The position numbers and the translations under genes are program-made. Positions 1 through 5,667 of a stretch of 7,172 nucleotides of DNA are shown piece after piece (positions within the stretch are counted from its first letter, which is position 1; every line of letters starts with the position of its first letter). Below the pieces are notes generated by a model. The model was not told the origin of the DNA. It saw nothing but the letters and a program-made list of their open reading frames with translations, and did not search any database. This DNA comes from Candidatus Acetothermia bacterium. Its GTDB lineage: Bacteria > Bipolaricaulota > Bipolaricaulia > UBA7950 > UBA9294. Location: NCBI GenBank assembly GCA_003650505.1, contig QMQL01000041.1, forward strand, positions 1-7,172, written 5' to 3'.

Positions 1-194
1 AGGGGACCCTCTCCTACCGGCGCCGCGGGGGAGCTCCGTTGCTGGGGGTGAACGGGGTTGTGGTGATCGCCCATGGCCGCTCCGACGCCGAAGCGATCGG
101 GAGCGCCGTCGAGGTCGCGCACCGCGAGGTGAGAAGCGATCTCCTCACCCGTCTCCGCCATGGGATCGAAGGTTGGGATACGGATGGGGGCTAG
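1..194 (+). CDS. plsX: Phosphate acyltransferase PlsX, C-terminal end (5' end outside window)
   Basis: PlsX converts acyl-ACP to acyl-phosphate, the donor for the first acylation of glycerol-3-phosphate, linking fatty-acid and phospholipid synthesis at the cytoplasmic face of the membrane. Only the last 63 codons are present; the first complete codon starts at base 3 and the stop is TAG at 192-194. The visible protein carries the family's C-terminal signature: a GGAPLLGVNGVVVIAHG stretch followed by SDAEAIGSAVEVA, matching the usual 'GAPLLGV.G..iiaHG.S...A...Ai..A' of PlsX. Its position directly before fabH, with an 11-base overlap, is the classic plsX-fabH-fabD-fabG-acpP order and supports the call. 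Length, start and N-terminal residues cannot be judged. Confidence 0.9.
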   Translation, partial: GTLSYRRRGGAPLLGVNGVVVIAHGRSDAEAIGSAVEVAHREVRSDLLTRLRHGIEGWDTDGG

Positions 195-1161
195 GATAAG
201 GGGTACGGGATCCTTCCTGCCGGAGAGACGCGTCACGAACGACGAGCTCGCAGCGTCCGTAGATACCTCCGATGAATGGATCGTTCAGAGGACCGGGATA
301 AGGGAACGCCACCTCCTCGGAGAGGATGAGCTCCCATCCGACATGGGTAAGGCCGCAGCCGAACGGGCTCTGGAAGCCGGCCGCCTGACAGGGGCGGATA
401 TCGATCTCCTCATTGCAGCGACCAATTTCCCCGATATGATCTGTCCCGGGTCGGCCCCGTTCATCGCCGAAGGGCTGGGCCTCGGGAACACTCCCTTCTT
501 CGACCTGACCGGAGGCTGCACAGGTTTCGTCTATTCCATCGCCGTCGCCGACGGCCTGATCCGGGCCGGTTCGTTCGAGCGGGTCCTCGTGATCGGGTTG
601 GAGGCCCTCTCCCGCGTGACCGACTGGAACGATCGGAAGACCTGCGTCCTATTCGGGGACGGTGCCGGTGCCGCCATCCTCGAGCCCGGTGACGAGGGGG
701 AGGGAGTCCTCAGCTCCGCCCTGTTCGCCGATCCGGAGAAGACCCTCCTCCTCCACATGCCAGCGGGGGGGACCCGCCTCCCGCCGAGCGGAGAGACGAT
801 CGGGGAGGGGGAGCACTTCCTGAAGATGGAGGGATCGGGCGTGTTCAAGAGCGCGGCACCGATGATGGAACGGGCGACGCTCGCCGCCCTCGAGAAGGCG
901 GGACTCGGTCTCGAAGACGTCGACTGGATCGTCCCGCACCAGGCGAACCTCCGGATCATCCGTTCGTTGACCCGCCGGCTCGGCTTCCCTTCAGACCGGG
1001 TCATCGTGAACCTGGACCGCGTGGCGAACACATCTACCGCCTCGATCCCGATCGCCCTCGACGAGGCGATCCGCTCCGGTCGGATCGGGCCGGGCGATGT
1101 CGTCGTTATGACCGCGTTCGGCGCCGGGGTGACGTACGGTTCGGTGGTGATCCGGATCTGA
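184..1161 (+). CDS. fabH: Beta-ketoacyl-ACP synthase III (FabH)
   Basis: FabH condenses an acyl-CoA primer with malonyl-ACP to start type II fatty-acid synthesis in the cytoplasm. With ATG 184 the protein has 325 residues, the usual size. The triad is intact: Cys112 in GGCTGFVYS, His252 in VPHQANLRII and Asn282 in VANTSTASIP. The thiolase-fold signatures DTSDEWIVQRTGIRER near residue 28 and FGDGAGAAIL near 157 are also present. I chose ATG 184 because its product begins MGARIRGTGSFLPE, where FabH proteins normally begin, and a GAAGG lies 11 bases upstream. An in-frame ATG at 160 would add eight residues and has no Shine-Dalgarno site. The gene overlaps plsX by 11 bases, suggesting coupling. 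The residues before the nucleophile (TGG rather than the more common AA) are a mild variation. Primer preference cannot be read from the sequence. Confidence 0.95.
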   Translation: MGARIRGTGSFLPERRVTNDELAASVDTSDEWIVQRTGIRERHLLGEDELPSDMGKAAAERALEAGRLTGADIDLLIAATNFPDMICPGSAPFIAEGLGLGNTPFFDLTGGCTGFVYSIAVADGLIRAGSFERVLVIGLEALSRVTDWNDRKTCVLFGDGAGAAILEPGDEGEGVLSSALFADPEKTLLLHMPAGGTRLPPSGETIGEGEHFLKMEGSGVFKSAAPMMERATLAALEKAGLGLEDVDWIVPHQANLRIIRSLTRRLGFPSDRVIVNLDRVANTSTASIPIALDEAIRSGRIGPGDVVVMTAFGAGVTYGSVVIRI

Positions 1162-1172
1162 TGGGAGGGAGG

Positions 1173-2051
1173 ATGAAGGAAGTAGCGTTCATATTCCCCG
1201 GCCAAGGGCGGATCCCGAGCGGGCCTCCCCCGCCGTCGCCGCTCGTCGACTCCCTCCTCGACCTCGCCGCCGACCTCGGGCTCCCCCTCCGCGAATGGTT
1301 CGCCGATCGGCCGGAGGAGAGGTTCAGCGCGACGCGCGCGGCTCAGCCGGCCCTGTTCATCGACAGCATCGCGCGTGACTGTGCACTGCGGAGCCGCGGG
1401 ATTGTTCCCGCCGCCGTAGCCGGCCACAGCCTCGGCGAGTACGTCGCCTTGGTCAGCGCGGGCGTCCTCTCCCCTTCGGATGCGCTTGAGATCGTGATCG
1501 AACGGGGGAGGTTGATGGAGGGGATCGATGGCGGGATGGCCGCGATAGTCGGCCTCCCCCCGGCCGAGGTCGAGAAGCTCTGCGCCGATGCCGGCGAAGC
1601 GGTCACGGTCGCCAACTACAACGGCCCGACCCAACTCGTCGTCGCCGGCCCGAAGGAGGAACTCGACCGGGTGGGAAGATCGGCCGCCGAGGCCGGAGGC
1701 CGGGTGATCCCCCTCCGGGTCTCCGGGCCGTTCCACTCGCCGGCGATGCGGCCGGCCGAGGAGGGCCTCGCCCCCCTCATCGAACGGACACGGTTCTCGG
1801 ATCCGAAGATAACGGTCGTCTCCGGGGTCAGCGGTAAGATCGAAGGTTCGGGGGGAGGGTTGAAGCGATTGATGCTCTACCAGATAACATCGTCCGTCCG
1901 CTGGGTCGACGTCATCCGCCGGCTGGAGGGGGTCGGCATCACCCGCGCGGTAGAGGTAGGATCGGGGAACGTCCTCACCCGCCTCGGGCGGAGGACCACC
2001 GAGGGGATCGAATTCCTGACCTACGAGGAGGCCTGCGATGAAGGGATTTGA
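1173..2051 (+). CDS. fabD: Malonyl-CoA:ACP transacylase (FabD)
   Basis: FabD moves malonyl from CoA to the ACP phosphopantetheine arm, supplying extender units to FabH and the elongating synthases. The product is 292 residues with the acyltransferase fold: FPGQG at residues 8-12, nucleophile Ser86 in GHSLGEYVAL, substrate-carboxylate Arg111 in ERGRLM, catalytic His188 in SGPFHSPAM, and the C-terminal QITSSVRW motif. ATG 1173 gives the expected MKEVAFIFPGQG start and follows GGGAGG at 1163-1168. The in-frame ATG at 1161, overlapping the fabH stop by one base, adds only MGGR and has no good upstream site. The stretch after GQG is atypical: the usual SQ..GM is replaced by RIPSGPPPPSPLV, and the distance to QPALF is about four residues shorter than in E. 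coli FabD. The catalytic residues are complete, so an active enzyme is likely. The gene overlaps fabG by 14 bases. Confidence 0.93.
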   Translation: MKEVAFIFPGQGRIPSGPPPPSPLVDSLLDLAADLGLPLREWFADRPEERFSATRAAQPALFIDSIARDCALRSRGIVPAAVAGHSLGEYVALVSAGVLSPSDALEIVIERGRLMEGIDGGMAAIVGLPPAEVEKLCADAGEAVTVANYNGPTQLVVAGPKEELDRVGRSAAEAGGRVIPLRVSGPFHSPAMRPAEEGLAPLIERTRFSDPKITVVSGVSGKIEGSGGGLKRLMLYQITSSVRWVDVIRRLEGVGITRAVEVGSGNVLTRLGRRTTEGIEFLTYEEACDEGI

Positions 2052-2769
2052 CGACAGGACGTGTATCGTAACCGGCGCGACGCGGGGGATAGGGAGGGCG
2101 ATCGCAACCGCTCTTCACGGCCGCGGGGCGCGCGTCATCGGATTCGGCCGCGACGAGGAGGCGGGGGCAGCACTCGAACGGGAGCTTTCCGGAGCGCGGT
2201 TCATCCCGGTCGACATCTCCGATCGGGCCGGGGTCGAGCGGGCCGTACGGGAAGCGGCCGACCACGGCGGAGGGATAGACTATCTGGTCTGTAACGCCGG
2301 AATAACCCGGGATCGCCTCCTCCTCAGGATGAGCGCCGAGGAGTGGGAGACGGTTCTGGCGGTCAACCTGACCGGGACGTTCAACTGTATCCAGGCCTCT
2401 CTCCGCTATCTTCTGAAGAGCGAGGTCGGCGCGATCGTCGCCGTTTCGTCCGTCGTCGGCGATACGGGGAACCCCGGCCAGGCGAACTACGCGGCTTCCA
2501 AGGCTGGTATCGTGGGCCTCTGCCGGAGTGCGGCCAAGGAGTTGGCCGGACGGGGACTCCGGGTCAACGTGGTCGCTCCCGGGTTCATCGAGACGGGGAT
2601 GACAGCCGATCTCCCCGAGGAGGTCCGGCGGGCTTATCTCGATCGAGTCCCGCTTAGACGGGCCGGGACGCCGGAGGAGGTGGCCGAAGCGGTCTGCTTC
2701 TTGCTTTCACCCCGGGCTTCCTATATAACTGGGCAAGTGATCGGTGTGAATGGGGGGCTTCACCCGTAG
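2038..2769 (+). CDS. fabG: 3-oxoacyl-ACP reductase (FabG)
   Basis: FabG is the NADPH-dependent reductase of the short-chain dehydrogenase family that reduces 3-oxoacyl-ACP to 3-hydroxyacyl-ACP. The 243-residue product has the cofactor loop TGATRGIG at 12-19, an Arg in GFGRDE near 38 consistent with NADPH, NAG at 86-88, and the catalytic set Asn110, Ser138, Tyr151 and Lys155, with the same numbers as E. coli FabG. The end, SYITGQVIGVNGG, is the typical SDR C-terminus. ATG 2038 follows GAGGAGG at 2025-2031 at six bases and overlaps fabD by 14 bases. Many SDR enzymes look alike, but the overlap with fabD and position before acpP make FabG the safe assignment. Confidence 0.95.
   Translation: MKGFDDRTCIVTGATRGIGRAIATALHGRGARVIGFGRDEEAGAALERELSGARFIPVDISDRAGVERAVREAADHGGGIDYLVCNAGITRDRLLLRMSAEEWETVLAVNLTGTFNCIQASLRYLLKSEVGAIVAVSSVVGDTGNPGQANYAASKAGIVGLCRSAAKELAGRGLRVNVVAPGFIETGMTADLPEEVRRAYLDRVPLRRAGTPEEVAEAVCFLLSPRASYITGQVIGVNGGLHP
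2701..2729 (+). promoter_or_regulatory. Possible internal promoter for acpP
   Basis: Within the 3' end of fabG, TTGCTT at 2701-2706 and TATAAC at 2724-2729 are separated by 17 bases. The second hexamer matches a sigma-70 -10 box at five of six positions; the first matches the -35 consensus only at TTG. The site would start transcription about 60 bases before acpP, the gene needing the highest expression. The AT-rich codons also encode the conserved SYITG of FabG, so chance is a real alternative. Confidence 0.35.
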
Positions 2770-2781
2770 AAACCGCAACGA

Positions 2782-2790
2782 GAGGGAGGT
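2782..2790 (+). promoter_or_regulatory. Strong ribosome binding site of acpP
   Basis: GAGGGAGGT lies nine bases before ATG 2800 in the 30-base gap between fabG and acpP. acpP is the only gene of this operon with its own non-coding leader, consistent with independent, efficient initiation for an abundant protein. Confidence 0.75.
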
Positions 2791-2799
2791 TCAGGCGTC

Positions 2800-3048
2800 A
2801 TGAGCGACATCTCAGAGAAGGTGAAGGCGATCATCTGTGATCAGTTGATGGTGGAACCCGAGGAGGTCAACACCGACTCGTCGTTCGTCGAGGATCTGGG
2901 TGCGGATTCCCTCGACACGGTCGAGTTGATCATGGAGTTCGAGGACGAATTCGGGGTAGAGATCCCGGACGAGGAGGCCGAGAAGATCTCCACAGTGGGA
3001 GAAGCGATCGCGTACCTAGAGAATCTCCTTGCTGAGAAAGAGACCTGA
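2800..3048 (+). CDS. acpP: Acyl carrier protein
   Basis: AcpP carries the growing acyl chain on a 4'-phosphopantetheine arm and is the shared substrate of FabD, FabH, FabG and PlsX. The product is 82 residues, highly acidic and helical, with the prosthetic-group site in DLGADSLDTVELIMEFEDEF; the modified residue is Ser37, as in E. coli counted with Met. The helix II recognition face (DSLDTVELIM) and the later PDEEAEKISTVGEAI segment are typical of bacterial fatty-acid ACPs rather than polyketide or D-alanyl carrier proteins. It is the last gene of the fatty-acid operon and is followed after 17 bases by an intrinsic terminator. A condensing enzyme, often fabF, commonly follows acpP but is not found here. 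Confidence 0.97.
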   Translation: MSDISEKVKAIICDQLMVEPEEVNTDSSFVEDLGADSLDTVELIMEFEDEFGVEIPDEEAEKISTVGEAIAYLENLLAEKET

Positions 3049-3065
3049 CCAAAACGCTGACTCAG

Positions 3066-3097
3066 AAGGGACAACACGGAACGGTTGTCCCTTTTTT
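3066..3097 (+). terminator. Intrinsic terminator after acpP
   Basis: An 8-bp perfect stem, GGGACAAC (3068-3075) with GTTGTCCC (3084-3091), closes an 8-base loop and is followed at once by six T residues (3092-3097). Two A residues at 3066-3067 can extend the stem into the T run. It starts 17 bases after the acpP stop and separates the fatty-acid operon from the next transcription unit. Confidence 0.92.
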
Positions 3098-3131
3098 GTT
3101 GGGGGAGACGTCCGTAAGCGGGGTGATTGGA

Positions 3132-3620
3132 ATGGTCGAGGGCGAGAAGCGCGGCCGGCTCGGAGGCCGAAGCCTGAATCCGTACTACGAAGGTCGGAAA
3201 TACCCGGAACCGACGGTCTGTCCTCGGTGCGATCTCGTCTACAGGAACGGTCGCTGGCAGGTGGGGGAGGTGCAGGAGAGCGGACGGGGCGTGAACCGGA
3301 GCCACTGCCCGGCGTGCCGACGGGAGATCGATCGGATCCCCGGCGGCATCGTTCTCCTCTCCGGCAGCTACATCAGCGACCGCCGCGAAGAGATACTGAA
3401 CATCGTCCGGAACCAAGCGGCGGCGGCGGCGGCGAACCGCCCTCTCCAGCGGATCATGTGGATCGAAGACAAGGGGGATGCGATCGAGATCGCGACCACC
3501 GACGGGCACCTCGCCACGCGGATCGGGAAGGCGATCGAGGCGGCCTGCAAAGGGACCCTCTCGATCAAGCGGGGTCACGAGGATCAACTGACCCGCGTCT
3601 ATTGGGAGAGGAAGGATTGA
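3132..3620 (+). CDS. BCAM0308-like small zinc-ribbon protein, function unknown
   Basis: A 162-residue cytoplasmic protein with two cysteine pairs, CPRC at 30-33 and CPAC at 59-62, that can form one zinc ribbon. The order is a short Gly/Arg-rich start, NPYYEGRKYPEPTVCPRC, a YRNGRWQ segment, HCPACRREIDRIPGG, then an alpha/beta part with LSGSYISDRREEILN, PLQRIMWIEDKGD and TTDGHLATRIGKAIEAA. From memory this layout matches proteins annotated as the BCAM0308 family, with a distant look of the NMD3 N-terminus; a role in RNA or ribosome binding is inference only. ATG 3132 has GGGGTGA five bases upstream; a TTG at 3096 would begin inside the terminator. Six consecutive GCG codons encode Ala96-101. 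The next gene starts in its stop codon. Confidence 0.75.
   Translation: MVEGEKRGRLGGRSLNPYYEGRKYPEPTVCPRCDLVYRNGRWQVGEVQESGRGVNRSHCPACRREIDRIPGGIVLLSGSYISDRREEILNIVRNQAAAAAANRPLQRIMWIEDKGDAIEIATTDGHLATRIGKAIEAACKGTLSIKRGHEDQLTRVYWERKD
3417..3434 (+). repeat. (GCG)6 trinucleotide repeat inside the zinc-ribbon gene
   Basis: Six uninterrupted GCG codons encode a run of six alanines, residues 96-101, in the middle of the 3132-3620 product. Length change by whole repeats would keep the frame, so the tract could vary between strains without breaking the gene. Confidence 0.85.
3606..3611 (+). promoter_or_regulatory. Ribosome binding site supporting the TTG start at 3617
   Basis: GAGAGG, within GGGAGAGGAAGG at 3604-3615, lies five bases before the TTG at 3617. 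No ATG or GTG occurs in frame near the expected start, so this site decides the call. Confidence 0.6.
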
Positions 3621-4234
3621 GCGGTTCCGATCCCCTGAGCGAACGGACGATCACCGCCTATCTCGACCGGCTCTCCTCGGCCGACCCGGCACCGGGCGGA
3701 GGGAGCGCAGCCGCTCTCACCGCTGCTCTCGCCGCCTCCCTCGGATTGATGGTCGTAGCGGTCGGAAGGGAACGGGGGGATGACCCGCGCCTGAGCGAGA
3801 TCGCTGAGCGCCTTCGCGATTTACGTGCTTCCTTCCTCAAACTCGCTTGTGAGGACGAGGAGGCGTTCGGGAACGTTCTCGCTTCCTACCGCCTCCCGAA
3901 GGGAGATCCGAACCGGGAAGGGCTGATCGAGCATGCGCTGCAGGAGGCGGCCAGGGTCCCGATCCGGCTAGCCGAGGGGTGCATCGACCTCCTCCATCGG
4001 CTGGTGGAGCTCGCCCCGCTCTCTCCACGGCAGATCGCAAGCGACGTCGGCGCGGCCTCCCACCTCGCCCGAGCAGCGATCAGCTCCGCCCTCCTGAACG
4101 TGAACGCCAACATCGCCTACATGCACGACGAGGCGGCGATAGCGGAGCTGGAGGACGAACGGGCCCGGCTCGCCAACCTGGGGATCGAACTGGCCGAGAG
4201 GGCGGCCTCGATCGTCATCGAGCGGATCGGATGA
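3617..4234 (+). CDS. Cyclodeaminase/cyclohydrolase family protein (FTCD C-terminal domain type, FchA-like)
   Basis: A 205-residue all-helical protein of the formimidoyltransferase-cyclodeaminase C-terminal family. Stand-alone members are tetrahydrofolate enzymes, either methenyl-THF cyclohydrolase (FchA of clostridia) or formimino-THF cyclodeaminase, acting on one-carbon folates in the cytoplasm. Signatures visible are TITAYLDRLSSADPAPGGGSAAA at 11-33 with the family's PGGGSAAA turn, CEDEEAF at 78-84, SDVGAA at 142-147 and NVNANIAY at 161-168. No transferase domain is attached. I chose TTG 3617 because it gives the normal family start and has a GAGAGG site; TTGA overlaps the previous stop, pointing to coupling. 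The open frame continues upstream to 3029 but that part reads as the alternate frame of the previous gene. With no hut genes nearby, cyclohydrolase seems as likely as cyclodeaminase; the sequence alone does not separate them. Confidence 0.85.
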   Translation: MSGSDPLSERTITAYLDRLSSADPAPGGGSAAALTAALAASLGLMVVAVGRERGDDPRLSEIAERLRDLRASFLKLACEDEEAFGNVLASYRLPKGDPNREGLIEHALQEAARVPIRLAEGCIDLLHRLVELAPLSPRQIASDVGAASHLARAAISSALLNVNANIAYMHDEAAIAELEDERARLANLGIELAERAASIVIERIG

Positions 4235-5139
4235 AGGAGGGACCCCCGCTCGGGATCGAACGCTATCGCCCGATCATCCCGGAATGGGATCTGTTCGTCG
4301 CTGCCTCCTCCCGCCCCCTCCCCCACGTGATCCGCGTCAACACCCTGAGGATCGCCCCCGAGCGACTCCTCCACCGGCTCCTCTCCCAGGGGATAGGAGT
4401 CGAACGGATCCCGTGGGAGCCGACATTGTTCCGGCTCGACCGGCCACCCGGCCGGCTGATAGAGCATTGGCTCGGGCTGTTCTACGTTCAAGAGGCAACC
4501 CAGGCCCTCCCCGTCATCGCCCTCGATCCGAAGCCGGGAGAGACGGTCCTCGACATGTGCGCTGCCCCCGGGGGGAAGGCGACCCACATCGCGGCGAGGA
4601 TGGAGAACCGCGGCTGCCTTGTCGCGAACGAGCCGAGCGGCCGAAGACAGCAGGGCCTCCTGGCGAACGTCAACCGCCTCGGGATCTTCAACGCGACGAT
4701 CACCGGCTATCGAGGGGAGTCGTTCCCCTCCGGTCCGCGGTTCGATCGGGTCCTGATCGACGCCCCCTGCTCGGCCGAAGGGACGCTCAGGAAGAGCGCT
4801 TCCCTCGCCGGCGGGGCATCGGCATCGGCGATCCGCCGTCTCTCATCCCTGCAGAGGCGGCTGATCGTCCGCGGCTACGACCTCCTCCGGCCGGGCGGGA
4901 TCCTCGTCTACTCGACGTGCACATTCGCCCCCGAGGAGAACGAGGCGGTCGTCGCCCATCTGTTGAACGAGCGGGACGGACGGATCGTCCCGATAGAGCC
5001 GCCATTCCCTGCCGCAGGCGGCCTCACTGAGTGGGATGGAGACCGGTTCGCGCCCGAAATGAGCGGTTGCGTCCGGATCTACCCGCACCACATCGACAGC
5101 GGAGGTGGATTCGTTGCCCGGATCGAACGGCCGGATTGA
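4231..5139 (+). CDS. RNA m5C methyltransferase catalytic domain (NOL1/NOP2/Sun, RsmF/RsmB superfamily)
   Basis: A 302-residue SAM-dependent RNA cytosine-C5 methyltransferase; the target, rRNA or tRNA, is not evident. Domains in order: a short N-terminal RNA-binding segment with RPLPHVIRVNTLRI (28-41), the FYVQEATQALP motif (84-94), SAM motif I LDMCAAPGGKATHIA (107-121), motif IV DAPCS with catalytic Cys180, LQRRLIVRGYDLLRPGG, and motif VI YSTCTFAPEENE with Cys230. Both cysteines of the two-cysteine mechanism are present. It ends right after GGGFVARIE, the normal end of the catalytic core, and lacks the PUA-like C-terminal domain of RsmF and the NusB-like N-terminal domain of RsmB, so its size is closer to compact archaeal members. 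ATG 4231 forms an ATGA overlap with the previous stop and has no strong Shine-Dalgarno site, so coupling is likely. It overlaps the following PUA-like gene by 26 bases. Confidence 0.9.
   Translation: MKEGPPLGIERYRPIIPEWDLFVAASSRPLPHVIRVNTLRIAPERLLHRLLSQGIGVERIPWEPTLFRLDRPPGRLIEHWLGLFYVQEATQALPVIALDPKPGETVLDMCAAPGGKATHIAARMENRGCLVANEPSGRRQQGLLANVNRLGIFNATITGYRGESFPSGPRFDRVLIDAPCSAEGTLRKSASLAGGASASAIRRLSSLQRRLIVRGYDLLRPGGILVYSTCTFAPEENEAVVAHLLNERDGRIVPIEPPFPAAGGLTEWDGDRFAPEMSGCVRIYPHHIDSGGGFVARIERPD
5101..5106 (+). promoter_or_regulatory. Ribosome binding site supporting the TTG start at 5114
   Basis: GGAGGT within the 3' end of the methyltransferase gene lies seven bases before TTG 5114. A GTG at 5105 is in the same frame but is itself part of this Shine-Dalgarno sequence, which argues for the TTG. 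Confidence 0.6.
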
Positions 5140-5590
5140 AGCGGAGGTCCTCGCTTATCTGAAGGAGCGGTTCGGAGTCCCTGAGGAAGCGAACGCTCGG
5201 CTGATCTTCGAAGAGAGGGCTGATCAGATTTGGGCTTCCAGTGCACACCCTCCTCCCGGGATCGGTGCGCTGCGGCCGTCCGGCCTCCGGGCGTTCCGGC
5301 GGATGCCGGACGGCCTCAAACCGACGAGCGCGTTCCTGATCGCCCTGGCCGATCGGATCGCGGCGTCCCGGATCGAGCTCCCCCGCGATCGGCTCATCCC
5401 CCTCCTCCACGGACGGACCATCGATCTCTCGGCCTCCGATGGGTACGTCGCCCTCTCGTACAACGGGGACGTCATCGGCTGCGGGAGGATCCGTGCCGGG
5501 AGATTACAGGCGCTGATCCCCACCGGGCGACGGCGCGAGTTGATCGAGATCCTGACGGCCGATGAGGGAGGGGGGACGGAGGATCTGTAA
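5114..5590 (+). CDS. Stand-alone PUA-like RNA-binding domain of RsmF/Nol1-Nop2-Fmu type
   Basis: A 158-residue protein resembling the PUA-like C-terminal domain that RsmF-type rRNA m5C methyltransferases use to bind RNA. Recognisable elements are LKERFGV (16-22), ADQIWASS (36-43), GLRAFRRMPDGLKPTSAFL (57-75), LLHGRTIDLS (97-106), GYVALSYNGDVIGCGR (110-125) and the closing LIPTGRRREL. No catalytic motif, signal peptide or membrane segment is present. It is out of frame with the preceding catalytic domain and overlaps it by 26 bases, so the pair looks like a split methyltransferase acting in trans. The start is TTG 5114, seven bases after GGAGGT; GTG 5105 is an alternative. A sequencing frameshift is possible but less likely, because both parts end and begin at the domain boundary with initiation signals. 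The stop TAA sits inside a near-perfect dyad. Confidence 0.78.
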   Translation: MPGSNGRIEAEVLAYLKERFGVPEEANARLIFEERADQIWASSAHPPPGIGALRPSGLRAFRRMPDGLKPTSAFLIALADRIAASRIELPRDRLIPLLHGRTIDLSASDGYVALSYNGDVIGCGRIRAGRLQALIPTGRRRELIEILTADEGGGTEDL

Positions 5591-5606
5591 TCCGGATCAC
5601 AGATTC
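5581..5606. repeat. 26-bp near-perfect palindrome across the end of the PUA-like gene
   Basis: Centred between 5593 and 5594, the two 13-base arms (GGATCTGTAATCC and GGATCACAGATTC) match at 11 Watson-Crick pairs plus one G-T, with a single A/C mismatch five bases from the centre. It covers the last codons and the TAA of the PUA-like gene. As DNA it could be an operator for a dimeric regulator of the downstream gene; as RNA it could be a hairpin ending the upstream transcript, but no T run follows. Confidence 0.6.
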
Positions 5607-5629
5607 CAGAGGACAATATCGGCTAGAAT
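5604..5629 (+). promoter_or_regulatory. Possible promoter region of the vWA/RTX gene
   Basis: The gap 5591-5667 is less GC-rich than its surroundings. TAGAAT at 5624-5629 resembles a -10 box about 40 bases before the start codon. No convincing -35 box lies at 16-18 bases; TTCCAG at 5604-5609 is 14 bases away. The adjoining palindrome could serve as an operator. Low confidence. Confidence 0.25.
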
Positions 5630-5654
5630 CGCGCGTAAGCTGGATCAGTCGATC

Positions 5655-5662
5655 AAGGAGGT
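5655..5662 (+). promoter_or_regulatory. Consensus ribosome binding site of the vWA/RTX gene
   Basis: AAGGAGGT lies five bases before ATG 5668. It is the closest match to the anti-Shine-Dalgarno consensus in the window and fixes the start of a protein whose first residues form a signal peptide. Confidence 0.85.
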
Positions 5663-5667
5663 ACGGT

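Noticed and set aside
160..183. Alternative upstream ATG for fabH at 160
   Set aside because: No Shine-Dalgarno site precedes it, and the extra eight residues extend beyond the normal FabH N-terminus.
531..1736. Long open frame on the minus strand (about 400 codons) opposite fabH and fabD
   Set aside because: It lies antisense to two well-supported genes, has Arg/Pro/Gly-rich low-complexity composition with no recognisable motif, and is expected from high-GC third positions.
3029..3616. Upstream extension of the cyclodeaminase-family open frame
   Set aside because: This part is in another frame of the zinc-ribbon gene, is Arg/Gly-rich without family similarity, and would begin inside the acpP end and terminator; the family start and ribosome site are at 3617.
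3979..4230. Upstream extension of the methyltransferase frame
   Set aside because: It overlaps the cyclodeaminase-family gene in a second frame and has Arg/Pro-rich composition; the methyltransferase-like residues begin only after ATG 4231.
4234..4240. AAGGAGG just after the methyltransferase ATG as a Shine-Dalgarno site for a later start
   Set aside because: No ATG, GTG or TTG in frame follows at a workable distance, so it is probably just coding sequence (Lys-Glu-Gly).
4284..5030. Plus-strand open frame inside the methyltransferase gene
   Set aside because: Its product is Pro/Arg-rich and lacks domains, whereas the overlapping frame carries every m5C methyltransferase motif.
5581..5630. 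Reading the dyad as an intrinsic terminator of the second operon
   Set aside because: No run of T residues follows the stem on the plus strand, so I list it only as a dyad of unknown role.
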